From the NCBI GenBank assembly GCA_963813435.1, contig CAWEYY010000001.1:233364-297363 (forward strand): a stretch of 64,000 nucleotides of DNA, in the 5' to 3' direction. This DNA is from AC-32 sp963813435. Its GTDB lineage: Bacteria; Actinomycetota; Thermoleophilia; Gaiellales; Gaiellaceae. This document shows, one piece after another, positions 50,719 through 59,871 of the stretch; position 1 is the first letter of the stretch; each line of letters begins with the position of its first letter. The notes beneath the pieces are model-generated. The model worked only from the letters and a program-made list of their open reading frames with translations. It had not been told where the DNA came from and did no database searches. Made by a program: the position numbers and the translations under genes.

Positions 50719-52793
50719 CCCTCCTGCATCAGGTACCGCGCGTCCGGGATGTGGACCGCGGCCGCGAGCGCCATCGCCAGCCTTCGCCGCACCTGGGCGA
50801 GCTGCTCGGCGTCCGTCTCGGGCACGAGCTCGAGCGCCTCGTTGTAGAGGACGGCCGCCTGGTCCTTGGCCCAGCCTCGCTCGGCCTGCTCACCGGCCTG
50901 GACGAAGTAGGGGATCGCGCGCTCCGGGTGGCCGGCGTCGCGCCAGTGCCGTGCGAGCGCAGCCACGGCCTCGCCGACCTCTGCGGTCGAAGCCTCGAAG
51001 AACTCTGCGACCCGCTCGTGCCGCTCCTGGCGCCCGGCACGCGGGAGGAGCTCGTACGCGACCTCACGGATCAGCACGTGCTTGAAGGCGTACTGCTGCT
51101 CGCCCTCCATGATCGAGGCGGTGTCGCGCACGATCAGGTCGCGGCCCTCGAGCGCGCCGAGCCGCTCCGAGAGCCGGTCTCCCCCGTCATCGATTCTCTC
51201 GAGCGCGCCGCGCCAGAACGTCCGGCCGACGACCGCCGCGTCGAGGAGGAGCGAACGCTCCTCGGCCGGGAGCGCGTCGAGGCGAGCGGCGACGATCCCG
51301 CGGACCGTCGTCGGCAGCGAGCCGGATTGCGCGGACGCGGCCTCGGCGATCGTCGCGGCGAGCTGCTCGATGAAGAGCGGGTTCCCCTCGGCCGTCTGCG
51401 CGAGCCGAGTCATGTCCTCGGTCGAGAGGTTCGCCAGCCGGTGCTCCGCCAGCTCACGTGACTCCTCGGGGCTGAGCGGGGCGAGCGGCAGGGCCGAGTA
51501 GGCGGGGAGGCCGCCGCCCCAGGCCGGCCTCGAGTCGAGCAGCTCCGGCCTCGCGAGGGTCAGGATCAGGACTGGCAGGTTCCGAAGCCGCGCTGCCAGC
51601 AGCTCGATCAGGTCGAGGAGGCTGCGGTCGGCCCAGTGGATGTCCTCGAACACGAGCAGCGTGGGCTTGTCCGCGGCGACGGACTCGATGAACACGCGCA
51701 CCGAGAAGAACAGCTCCTCGCGGTCCTCGACAGACCCCTCGCGGTCGAGGCCGAGCAGGATCGCGAGGTGCCTCGTCACCTTCTCGACGTCGGCCGCCGA
51801 GGACACGTCGGCGACGCGTTCGTGGAGCTTTGCGAGCCCGACGTCCGACGGGTCGCTCTCGAAGATCCCGCAGAGCTGCTTGACCTGCATCGCGAAGCCG
51901 AAGTAGGCGCTGCTCTCGCGGTACGGCAGCGAGCGGCCGTGGACGCTGCGGCCGCCGAGACCCTCGACGGAGTTGCCGAACTCCTGTGCGAGCCGCGTCT
52001 TGCCGATCCCCGCGGGGCCGAGCACGGTCACCAGGTGCGGGACGCGCTCCGTCGCTACCCGCCCCCAGATCCCGCGCAGCATGTCGAGCTCGGGGGCGCG
52101 GCCGACGAGGACCCCCGAGAGCGTGCGCGTGCCCGCGGGAACCGTGGGCTCGATCGCGACCCAGACCTCGATCGGCTTCGATTTCCCCTTCGCCTCGACC
52201 GCGGGCGCAGGCTCGTAGCGAATCGCGTCGCGCGTCGCCGCGTACGTCTCGGCACCAACGATGACGCCGTTTAGCGGCGCCGCGTTCTGGAGGCGCGAGG
52301 CCGTGTTCACGACGTCGCCCGCGACCATCGCCTCTCCCAGCGCCGGGCGGGCGCCCAGCGAGACCAGCGCCTCGCCCGTGTTCACGGCGATCCGAAGCTG
52401 CAGGTCGAGATGAAGGTCGCGCTCGTCCGCCTCCCGAACGGCGTCCCTCACGGCTATCGCGGCGCGGACCGCACGCTCGGGGTCGTCGCCGTAGGCGGTC
52501 GGCGCGCCGAAGACGGCCATGATCGCGTCGCCGATGAACTTCTCCACGACGCCGCCGAACGACTCGAGCTCGTTGCGGACGAGATCGTGGTAGGGCGAGA
52601 GCACGGCCCGGACGTCCTCGGGGTCGAGCTTCTCGGCCCGGCCCGTGAACCCGACCAGGTCGACGAAGACCACGGACACGATCCGCCGTTCGTCGCGTGA
52701 GCTCGCAGGCGCACCCTCGAGCGGCTGGCCGCACGCGAAGCAGAACCGGGCCTGCTCCGGGTTCTCCTGACCGCAGTTGGAGCACAGGATCAC
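50715..52793 (-). CDS. Class III adenylate/guanylate cyclase-AAA ATPase fusion
   Basis: 692 aa. Zinc ribbon (CSNCG...CFACG, 4-21), CHD cyclase domain (about 35-215: VDLVGFT metal site, KFIGDAIMAVFGAP, GDVVNTASRLQ), then a P-loop ATPase (GPAGIGKTRLAQEF, VFEDIHWAD) and a helical C-terminal part with TPR-like repeats. A STAND-type signalling ATPase coupled to cyclic-nucleotide synthesis; common in actinobacteria. Substrate (ATP or GTP) cannot be told from motifs seen here. Confidence 0.9.
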   Translation of the reverse strand: MILCSNCGQENPEQARFCFACGQPLEGAPASSRDERRIVSVVFVDLVGFTGRAEKLDPEDVRAVLSPYHDLVRNELESFGGVVEKFIGDAIMAVFGAPTAYGDDPERAVRAAIAVRDAVREADERDLHLDLQLRIAVNTGEALVSLGARPALGEAMVAGDVVNTASRLQNAAPLNGVIVGAETYAATRDAIRYEPAPAVEAKGKSKPIEVWVAIEPTVPAGTRTLSGVLVGRAPELDMLRGIWGRVATERVPHLVTVLGPAGIGKTRLAQEFGNSVEGLGGRSVHGRSLPYRESSAYFGFAMQVKQLCGIFESDPSDVGLAKLHERVADVSSAADVEKVTRHLAILLGLDREGSVEDREELFFSVRVFIESVAADKPTLLVFEDIHWADRSLLDLIELLAARLRNLPVLILTLARPELLDSRPAWGGGLPAYSALPLAPLSPEESRELAEHRLANLSTEDMTRLAQTAEGNPLFIEQLAATIAEAASAQSGSLPTTVRGIVAARLDALPAEERSLLLDAAVVGRTFWRGALERIDDGGDRLSERLGALEGRDLIVRDTASIMEGEQQYAFKHVLIREVAYELLPRAGRQERHERVAEFFEASTAEVGEAVAALARHWRDAGHPERAIPYFVQAGEQAERGWAKDQAAVLYNEALELVPETDAEQLAQVRRRLAMALAAAVHIPDARYLMQEG

Positions 52794-52826
52794 TCGGCTA
52801 AGCCTACGACTAGAATAGGCCGCCCC

Positions 52827-52908
52827 GGGGGTGTGCCCGAGTGGCCAAAGGGAACGGGCTGTAAACCCGTCGGCTCAGCCTACGGAGGTTCGAATCCTCC
52901 CGCCCCCA
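52827..52908 (+). tRNA. tRNA-Tyr (GTA)
   Basis: 82 bases with a class II long variable arm. Acceptor GGGGGTG pairs with CGCCCCC, D-arm GCCCGAGTGGCC, anticodon loop CTGTAAA (GTA) in stem GGG../..CCC, T-arm GGAGGTTCGAATCCTCC, discriminator A. Confidence 0.93.
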
Positions 52909-53062
52909 TCGACGCAGGTCCCGGACTCGGCTCTTGAACGGGCTTTCGGGGAACTGCGACACAGAAGGACCATCCTCGGCGAGAAGACGCGAGCGAACCT
53001 CTTCAAAGGCCCCACACGACTGACGGCGGCCCAGCCGCGGTCGCGCTACTCTCCTCCGAAGC

Positions 53063-53135
53063 GCCCTCTTAGCTCAGTTGGTAGAGCACCTCCATGGTAA
53101 GGAGGGGGTCGACGGTTCGAGTCCGTCAGAGGGCT
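53063..53135 (+). tRNA. tRNA-Thr (GGT)
   Basis: 73 bases. Acceptor GCCCTCT pairs with AGAGGGC, D-arm AGCTCAGTTGGTAGAGC, anticodon stem CCTCC/GGAGG with loop ATGGTAA (GGT), T-arm GACGGTTCGAGTCCGTC. CCA is not encoded. Follows tRNA-Tyr after 154 bp in which I see no gene. Confidence 0.93.
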
Positions 53136-53515
53136 TGCACAAAAGCCCTGCAAATGCGCACTTGGTGTTGCCTGTTATGGCGAGATTTTGCACTCTCGCG
53201 GGTACGAGACGGGTACATTTTGGGACTAGCGGGCACTGGCGGCCACACGCGACGTCTCGCGGCACAGTCTGAGACGTGCTCGAGACGCTCGACCGCGACC
53301 GCTCGCTTGAACCGTTCCTGCAAAGAAGCAGTTGGCGTTGTCCACGGTGGCGTGACGCTGACCCCCTCCCTGCAGAGAGGGGGTCACCGGGCAGTACAGA
53401 CGGCCAACTCGCCTGCGATTCACGCGCGCGGCATCGGGTCTTTACGCCACCGGTTCCACTCCGGTGCGGTCGAGTGCGGCGCGGCCGTCGCCTGCCGCAC
53501 CGACTCGAGGAACGT
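53136..53515. other. Gene-free stretch after tRNA-Thr, integration-scar-like
   Basis: 380 bp without a credible gene on either strand. It begins TTGCACAAAAGCCCTGCAAAT immediately at the tRNA 3' end, contains the direct repeat CGGGTAC (twice, six bases apart) near 53200, and a 10-bp terminator-type hairpin (TGACCCCCTC/GAGGGGGTCA, 53359-53386). The composition is less GC-rich close to the tRNA. This is how the tRNA-proximal edge of an integrated element often looks, but no integrase or repeated tRNA end is present. Confidence 0.4.
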
Positions 53516-54241
53516 CTAGGTCGTCGGCACGGGAACGCGCGGCACATCGGTGGGCGACGGCCCCGCCGGCGGCTCCTGCCCGCCCAAATCCAGACGGAAC
53601 GGCGGATAGGTGTCGGTCATCAGCGCGCTGTACGCAAGGACGCGGAAGCACCAGCGGTTCATCCCCATCACGAAGTCATACAGCGACCTCGGATACGAGC
53701 CCGTGAAGAGAAGAGCGAGTCCGACGAATAGGACGAGCAGACCGATCAGGCCGCCGCTCGTAGCGTCGCCCCACCCGCCTGCACCGGACCAGCTTGCCCA
53801 TGCGCCACCGGCGAAGATCGCGACGACCAGGTAGTGCGGGAGAGCGAGCAGCCACCACTTGACGAGGACGAGCCCGCGCGAGAGCGACTGGGGGTACTGG
53901 ATCTCGACGCGCGCGGGGTAGTCGACCACGTCCTTGAGGGTGAACGGCGGGTACTTGTCGGTGCCGAGTGCGCTGTAGCTGTAGAAGCAGACGCGCCATG
54001 ACCAGCGGAGGACGCCGGCGTTGAACTCGAAGAGTCCTCGCGGGTAGCGGCCGGTGAAGAGGATCGCGAAGAAGGCGATCACCGTCACGACCGCAAACGC
54101 GATCCATAGGAAGATGAGGACGATGAAGTGTGGGATCGCGAGCAGCCACTTGACGAGCCAGAGCCAACGGCTGAGCCGCGGCTCGAGCTCGCCTTCAAGC
54201 CGAAGCGGATAGACCGGGGAAGGTGAAGTGGTGTCGGTCAT
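53516..54241 (-). CDS. DUF4389-like membrane protein
   Basis: 241 aa built of two similar halves. Each has two membrane helices followed by LFTGRYPRGLFEFNAGVLRWSWRVCFYSYSAL...KYPPF or LFTGSYPRSLYDFVMGMNRWCFRVLAYSALM...YPPF. That duplicated pattern defines DUF4389. Function unknown. AAGGAG lies just upstream of the ATG; the 180 bp upstream show no other gene. Confidence 0.85.
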   Translation of the reverse strand: MTDTTSPSPVYPLRLEGELEPRLSRWLWLVKWLLAIPHFIVLIFLWIAFAVVTVIAFFAILFTGRYPRGLFEFNAGVLRWSWRVCFYSYSALGTDKYPPFTLKDVVDYPARVEIQYPQSLSRGLVLVKWWLLALPHYLVVAIFAGGAWASWSGAGGWGDATSGGLIGLLVLFVGLALLFTGSYPRSLYDFVMGMNRWCFRVLAYSALMTDTYPPFRLDLGGQEPPAGPSPTDVPRVPVPTT

Positions 54242-54420
54242 TTCGTGCTCCTTCAGGTTGGTGCGGCCGGACGTCCGTTGTCCGGCTCGCTGTAAGCGTC
54301 GGTGAATGGGCGGCTTGCATCGTCACGTCATCTAGCGTCGCTCCGGTTGTCCACCGCTAACTGTCGGGCCAGTTCGGCGATTTGCCGCAGGAGCTCGGGA
54401 GGAACTACTCATCCGCCCGT

Positions 54421-56265
54421 TCAGTCTGTGAGCGCGCGCAGCGCGTTCAAGATGACGCCGACGTCGATCACCTCTTGCAGCAGGGCTCCTTGCACCGGTG
54501 GGAGGTAGCCGGCTGCGGCGAAGCCCATGGCGACAACGGAGAGGGCGATACCGGCAAGGACGCTCTGGCGGGCGATGTAGAGCGAGCGGCGCCCGATCCT
54601 GATCGCGTCGGCGACGCGGTCGACGCGATCGACGAGGATGACGGCGTCGGCGCTCTCCGAGGAGACGGTGGCGCCGGCGGAGCCCATCGCGATGCCGACG
54701 TCGGCGAGCGCTAGCGCGGGGGCGTCGTTGATGCCGTCGCCGACCATGACGACGCCGCGCAGATCGGGACGTGCGTGAAGTGCGCGCACGACTTCGAGCT
54801 TCTCCTCCGGTGTCTGCTCCGCGTAGACGCGGTCGACGCCGAGCGTCTGGCCGACGACGTCGGCGACGGAGGCCTTGTCTCCGGTGACGAGAGCGACGTG
54901 ACGAACGCCGGCGTCGCGGAGTCGCGGCACGAGGTCGGCGGAGTCGGCGCGGAGGCGATCGCCGACGAGGACGACACCGGAGAACTCGTCGTCAATCGCG
55001 ACGAGAACCTTCGCGTCGCCCCCGTCGAGCCCGGCCGGTAGCCGCGGCTCGATGTCGTGCGCGCGCAGCCAGCCGGCGCTGCCGACGAGAACGCGGTGGC
55101 CGTCGACGGTGCCGCGAACGCCCCGCCCGAACTCCTCCCGGATCTGCTCCGGGATCGTCAGCGCCAGGTTCCGTTCCTCGGCGCCGGCGACGAGCGCCTT
55201 CGCGAGCGGGTGCGAGGAGAGCTGGTCGAGCGAGGCGGCAAGGCGCAGCGTCTCATTGGCCGGTAACCCGTCCGCGGCAACCACACGATCGAGCTCGGGA
55301 CGGCCAAGCGTGATCGTGCCGGTCTTGTCGAGCAGCACCGAGCGGGCCTCACCGAGCTGCTCGATCGTTCCCGCGCCCTTGACGACCACACCGGCCCGGG
55401 CGGCGCGGGAGACGCCGCACATGAGCGCAATCGGCGCCGCCAGGATGAGCGGACAGGGGGTGGCGACGACGAAGACGGCGAGGGCGCGCACCGGGTCGCC
55501 GGAAATCGCCCACGCGACGGCGGCGACGATCATCGTCGCCGGCAAGAAGAACATGGCATAGCGATCGGCAACGCGAACGAACGGCGCCCGCTCCTCCTCG
55601 GTCTTCTCGACCAGGCGCACGAGCGCGGCGTAGGCGCTCTCGGCGGCCGGACGAAGGGCGCGCACCTCGAACGACGCGCCGGTCGCGGCCGTGCCGCTGC
55701 GGACGCTCCCACCGCGATGCACCGTCACCGGCAGCGGCTCGCCCGTCAGTGCCGACTCGTCGACGATCGCCTCCTCGCTGACGACCATTCCGTCTACGGG
55801 GACGACCTCGCCGGCCCGGATGAGCACCAACTCGTCGACGCCGACTTCGTCGACCGGCACCTCGAGCAGCTCGCCGCCGCGGCGGACGAGCGCCGAGCGC
55901 GGCGCTCGCTCGACCAGCGCCGTCAGTTCACGTCTGGCACGCCGGTTCGCCGACTCCTCGAGCGCGTTACCGCCGGCGAGCATCAGCGCGACCACGGCTC
56001 CCGCGAGGTATTCGCCGAGCGCAAGCGCTCCGGCCATCGAGACGAGCGCGATCGCGTCGACACCGACGTCGCCTCGCCGCAGCGACCGCAGCACCGACCA
56101 CGTCAGAGGCACGAGCAGCATCGCGGTCGTGCCCGCCCAAAGCCAGTCGGCAGGCCGATGGTGATCGAGCGCAGCAAGCGCGACCCCGCCCAGAACCGCA
56201 ACGAGGGCGGCGGCGGCCACCAGGCGCGCCGAGTTCCCCCGGATGCAAGCGATCAGCGCCGTCAT
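54421..56265 (-). CDS. Heavy-metal P1B-type ATPase
   Basis: 614 aa. Membrane metal site TPCPLILAAP in place of the copper CPC, phosphorylation site DKTGTITLG, TGEPLP actuator loop, the SSHPLAKAL HP-locus and GDGINDAPAL. No N-terminal metal-binding domain. Single-Cys TPC/SPC sites are known in CtpC/CtpD-like and zinc or cobalt pumps, so Mn, Co, Zn or Fe are possible cargoes. First gene of the ion-stress island, on the opposite strand. Confidence 0.9.
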   Translation of the reverse strand: MTALIACIRGNSARLVAAAALVAVLGGVALAALDHHRPADWLWAGTTAMLLVPLTWSVLRSLRRGDVGVDAIALVSMAGALALGEYLAGAVVALMLAGGNALEESANRRARRELTALVERAPRSALVRRGGELLEVPVDEVGVDELVLIRAGEVVPVDGMVVSEEAIVDESALTGEPLPVTVHRGGSVRSGTAATGASFEVRALRPAAESAYAALVRLVEKTEEERAPFVRVADRYAMFFLPATMIVAAVAWAISGDPVRALAVFVVATPCPLILAAPIALMCGVSRAARAGVVVKGAGTIEQLGEARSVLLDKTGTITLGRPELDRVVAADGLPANETLRLAASLDQLSSHPLAKALVAGAEERNLALTIPEQIREEFGRGVRGTVDGHRVLVGSAGWLRAHDIEPRLPAGLDGGDAKVLVAIDDEFSGVVLVGDRLRADSADLVPRLRDAGVRHVALVTGDKASVADVVGQTLGVDRVYAEQTPEEKLEVVRALHARPDLRGVVMVGDGINDAPALALADVGIAMGSAGATVSSESADAVILVDRVDRVADAIRIGRRSLYIARQSVLAGIALSVVAMGFAAAGYLPPVQGALLQEVIDVGVILNALRALTD

Positions 56266-56386
56266 GCCTGCGTCGTCCCCCGCACTCGAGGCGAAAGCTC
56301 CGCACTAACCCGCAGTCGACGCGCGGGATCTCGCGGAACCCGCATCCCGCGCCCGAGGGAGGACGGCAGCGACAAGGAGGTCCCGT

Positions 56387-56917
56387 TTGCGAATGAGAGG
56401 TTCGATGACCGTCGTGATCCGGAGCCTGCTGGCGCTCGCCCTGACGCTCATCGGCGCGGGGCTTGTCCCCGCGCTCATCGCGTCCGCGGCAGAGCTGAGA
56501 ACGCACACCGTCTGGATCTACGCGCCACGAGGGACGAACCAGAGCTGCACGCGCGTGCTTCCGCTGAGGCGAACGGTCGCGTCGCCTGCCGTGCTGAGGG
56601 GTGCGATGCGGGCGCTGCTGGCCGGACCGACCGCAGCGGAGCGGGCGCGCGGCTACGGCGGCTGGTTCTCAGAGAAGACCGCCGGGCATCTCCGCGGCGT
56701 CCGCATCGCCGATGGCGTCGCCTACGTCGACTTCCGCACCTTCGCCCGCGACATCCCCAATGCGTCGAGTTCGTGTGGGAGTGCCCTGCTGCTCGCCCAG
56801 CTCGAGTGGACCGCGAAGCAGTTCCCGACCGTCAGGCGCGCCGTCTACTCGTTCGACGGCTCACGCCGCGCCTTCTACGAATGGCTGCAGCGCGACGTGC
56901 CGCCAACACGGCCGTGA
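56387..56917 (+). CDS. Secreted GerMN-domain protein
   Basis: 176 aa from TTG 56387 (AAGGAGG six bases before; ATG 56393 is the alternative). Signal peptide (SLLALALTLIGAGLVPALIASAAE), then one GerMN domain: LRGAMRALLAGPTAAERARG, VRIADGVAYVDF, SSSCGSALLLAQLEWTAKQFPTVRRAVYSFDG. In spore-formers GerM acts in the envelope; in actinobacteria these domains occur in secreted proteins of unknown role. Its stop overlaps the P-type ATPase start. Confidence 0.85.
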   Translation: MRMRGSMTVVIRSLLALALTLIGAGLVPALIASAAELRTHTVWIYAPRGTNQSCTRVLPLRRTVASPAVLRGAMRALLAGPTAAERARGYGGWFSEKTAGHLRGVRIADGVAYVDFRTFARDIPNASSSCGSALLLAQLEWTAKQFPTVRRAVYSFDGSRRAFYEWLQRDVPPTRP

Positions 56918-59712
56918 CACCCCCGACGGCAGCCGAAGCGCCACCGGAGACCAGCCGTGTCGCGCCGACGAGGACCCTCCGGGCCGACGCACCGTGTGCG
57001 CCAGAGCCATCAAACGGCCTCGCGGAGTGGCATGTCCGCGAGCCCGATAGCGTCGCGGCGGAGCTCGAGACGTCGGCGAGCGTCGGGCTGGACGAGGCTG
57101 AGGCCGCGCGGCGCCTGTCTGCCTACGGCCGTAACGAGCTCGAGGCTGCGCCAGGAGTCCGATGGTGGCGGTTGCTGCTGGAGCAGTTCGAAAACGTCCT
57201 GATCCTCATCCTGCTCGTAGGCGCCGGCCTGTCGGCCGTCCTCGGCCACCAGACCGAGGCGCTCGTCATCTCGGTGATCGTCGTGTTCGCGGCGCTGTTG
57301 GGCTTCCTGCAGGAGTACCGGGCCGAGCGGGCCCTCGAAGCGCTACGCGAGCTGGCGGCGCCGACCGCCACCGTCGTGCGTGGCGGACGCGAACTCGATG
57401 TCCCTGCACGCGAACTCGTCCCCGGCGACCTCGTCCGGCTAAGAGCCGGTGACAGGGTTCCGGCCGACGGCCGCGTCTGCGCCGGCGCCAACCTCGCGGT
57501 CGAGGAGGCGGCGCTGACCGGCGAATCGGCCCCGGTCGAGAAGAGCACCGCAGCATTGCGTGGCGCCGCGCTGCCGATCGGCGATCGCACGAACATGATC
57601 TACGCCGGCACGACGGTGAGCCACGGCCGCGGAAGCGTCCTCGTCGTCGCAACCGGAAGCCGAACGGAGTTCGGCGCGATCGCCCGGATGCTCGAGACGA
57701 TCGAGCGCCCGAGGACGCCGCTGCAGCAAAGCCTCGACCGAGTCGGCGTCGTCCTCGCGCGCGTGGCGCTCGCGGTCGTCGTCGTCATCGTCTCGCTCGG
57801 CCTGCTCCGCGGCGAGCCGTTCCTGGAGATGCTGGTGTTCGGCGTCGCGGTCGCGGTCGCAGTCGTGCCCGAAGCGCTCCCCGCCGTGGTGACCATCTCG
57901 CTCTCGCTCGCCGCCCAGCGGATGGCGAGGCGAAACGCGCTCGTTCGCCGGCTGGCGGCGGTCGAGACCCTGGGGAGCGTCTCGATGATCGGCAGCGACA
58001 AGACCGGCACGCTCACGGCTGACCAGATGACCGTCCGCCGCATCTGGGTCGCCGGGGAGACGGTCGACGTCTCCGGCAGCGGCTACGAGCCCAAGGGCGA
58101 GTTCCTCCGCAACGGTGAGCCGGTCGCCGCGTCGGAGCCGCTGCGCAAGCTTCTTCGAGCCGCCGCACTCGCTTCCGACGCACGGCTCGTGCGCACGGCG
58201 GACGGAAGCACGGAGATCCGCGGCGATCCGACCGAGGCGGCGCTGGTCGTCGCGGCGGCGAAGGCGGGGATCGAGCGGGATGAGCTCGTGGCGGCGCGCC
58301 CGCGCGTCGCGGAGATCGCGTTCACGTCCGAGCGGAAACAGATGACGACGATGCACGAGACGCCCGGCGGCTGCGTCGCGTACTCCAAGGGCGCACCCGA
58401 GGTTCTGCTGCGCTCCTGCGACCGCTGGCTCTCGCCCGCAGGCGAGGAGCTACTCGGCGAAGCGGATCGTGAGGCCGTGCTGGAAGCGGCGCATCACTTC
58501 GCCGGCGAGGCGCTTCGCGTGCTTGCCGTCGCCCGTCGGGCCGAAGCGCGCCCCGAAAGCGCGGAGAGCGAGATGACGCTCCTCGGCCTGGTCGGGATGA
58601 TCGACCCGCCACGTCCGGAAGCCAAGGATGCGATCCGCACCTGCGCCCGCGCCGGGATCAAGCCCGTGATGATCACCGGCGACCATCCACTCACCGCACG
58701 GGCGATCGCGTCCGAGCTCGGGCTGCTCGGGACGGGCCGGGTCGTCACGGGTGCAGACCTGGACACGATGTCCGACGCAGAGCTCGAACGGGCGGTCGAG
58801 TCGATCGAGGTCTACGCGCGCGTCTCGCCCGCCCACAAGCTGCGCGTCGTCGGCGCGCTGCAGGCGAACGGCCACTCGGTGGCGATGACGGGAGACGGCG
58901 TCAACGACGCTCCGGCGCTGAAGCGCGCCGACATCGGCGTCGCCATGGGCATCACCGGCACCGACGTCACGCGCGAAGCCGCCGACATGACGCTCACCGA
59001 CGACAACTTCGCCTCGATCGTCGCCGCAGTCGAAGAGGGCCGTGGTGTCTTCGCCAACATCAAGAAGTACCTCATGTACCTGCTCTCGGCCAACCTCGGT
59101 GAGATCGGCCTGCTTACCCTGGCGGCGCTCCTCGGCAAGCCGCTGCCGCTGAGCGCCGTCCAGATCCTGTACGTCAACCTCGCGACCGACGGACTGCCCG
59201 CACTCGCGCTCGCGGTGGACCCGCCGGAGCGCGACCTGATGCACCGCCCGCCGCGCAGCCGCCGCGCAAGCATCTTCACCCGCCCGGTCGTCGGCCTGAT
59301 CGCGCTCGGCGGCATCTGGTCGACCGCCGTCACCGTCAGTCTCTTCGCATCGACGCTCGCCTCCGGAGAGGGACTGAGCGAGGCGCGCACGACGGTCTTC
59401 GCGACGTTGATCCTGATCGAGCTCTTCAAGGCCTTCAGCTTCCGCTCCGACCGCCGCTCGACGCTAGAAGGCACGTTCAAGAACCGGTGGTTGAACCTCG
59501 CGGTCGCGTGGGAGATCGCCCTCCTCACGCTCGTGATCAACGTCCCGTTCCTCGAGCACGCGTTCGGGACGACCGACCTCTCCCCCGGACGCTGGGCGCT
59601 GATCGTCGCCGCCGCGCTGACGATCGTGCCGGTGCTCGAGCTCGGCAAGCTCCTCGTGCGCCGATCCTCCGTCGACAGCGCCGAGGCGATCCGTAGTTTC
59701 TCCCCTCGCTGA
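56914..59712 (+). CDS. P2-type cation-transporting ATPase
   Basis: 932 aa from GTG 56914 (GTGA overlap with GerMN). Signature parts: M4 motif PEALP (Ca pump PEGLP-like), GSDKTGTLTADQM, KGAPE, TGDGVNDAPALKRADIGVAMG, and about ten membrane helices. Type II (Ca2+/Mg2+-like, PacL/MgtA). N-terminal 40 residues are Pro/Ala-rich and probably disordered. The frame is open 1.2 kb further upstream, but only opposite the P1B gene and across GerMN. Confidence 0.9.
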   Translation: MTPPTAAEAPPETSRVAPTRTLRADAPCAPEPSNGLAEWHVREPDSVAAELETSASVGLDEAEAARRLSAYGRNELEAAPGVRWWRLLLEQFENVLILILLVGAGLSAVLGHQTEALVISVIVVFAALLGFLQEYRAERALEALRELAAPTATVVRGGRELDVPARELVPGDLVRLRAGDRVPADGRVCAGANLAVEEAALTGESAPVEKSTAALRGAALPIGDRTNMIYAGTTVSHGRGSVLVVATGSRTEFGAIARMLETIERPRTPLQQSLDRVGVVLARVALAVVVVIVSLGLLRGEPFLEMLVFGVAVAVAVVPEALPAVVTISLSLAAQRMARRNALVRRLAAVETLGSVSMIGSDKTGTLTADQMTVRRIWVAGETVDVSGSGYEPKGEFLRNGEPVAASEPLRKLLRAAALASDARLVRTADGSTEIRGDPTEAALVVAAAKAGIERDELVAARPRVAEIAFTSERKQMTTMHETPGGCVAYSKGAPEVLLRSCDRWLSPAGEELLGEADREAVLEAAHHFAGEALRVLAVARRAEARPESAESEMTLLGLVGMIDPPRPEAKDAIRTCARAGIKPVMITGDHPLTARAIASELGLLGTGRVVTGADLDTMSDAELERAVESIEVYARVSPAHKLRVVGALQANGHSVAMTGDGVNDAPALKRADIGVAMGITGTDVTREAADMTLTDDNFASIVAAVEEGRGVFANIKKYLMYLLSANLGEIGLLTLAALLGKPLPLSAVQILYVNLATDGLPALALAVDPPERDLMHRPPRSRRASIFTRPVVGLIALGGIWSTAVTVSLFASTLASGEGLSEARTTVFATLILIELFKAFSFRSDRRSTLEGTFKNRWLNLAVAWEIALLTLVINVPFLEHAFGTTDLSPGRWALIVAAALTIVPVLELGKLLVRRSSVDSAEAIRSFSPR

Positions 59713-59744
59713 CACGGACGACCCCGATGCGCCGGGCTCCCGTC

Positions 59745-59779
59745 GCGGGTATTACGGGAGTACGAAGGGGAGTATCCCC
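59745..59779. promoter_or_regulatory. Repeat/palindrome cluster upstream of the sigma factor
   Basis: GGGTATTAC, GGGAGTACG and GGGGAGTATC follow one another at 11-12 bp spacing. The last forms a perfect 13-bp palindrome GGGGA-GTA-TCCCC (59767-59779). It lies 90-125 bp upstream of the sigma-factor start. GGGTAT also resembles a SigB-type -10. Looks like an operator array; the regulator is unknown. Confidence 0.4.
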
Positions 59780-59871
59780 GCGGCGCGTCTCCGTCAACAC
59801 GGCTACGGCCCGGATTCGCGCGGCCCGCCCGGCCGGGAGAGACCTTCGGCACCACGAGCCGAAGGAGACAG

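Noticed and set aside
53126..53547. Small open frames antisense to tRNA-Thr and its flank, reading SDGLEPSTPSLPW.
   Set aside because: This peptide is the well-known false translation across a tRNA gene.
55717..56913. A 1.2-kb upstream extension of the P2-type ATPase frame.
   Set aside because: It lies antisense to the P1B ATPase and across GerMN, is Arg/Glu-rich and has no domain. GTG 56914 with GTGA coupling is the natural start.
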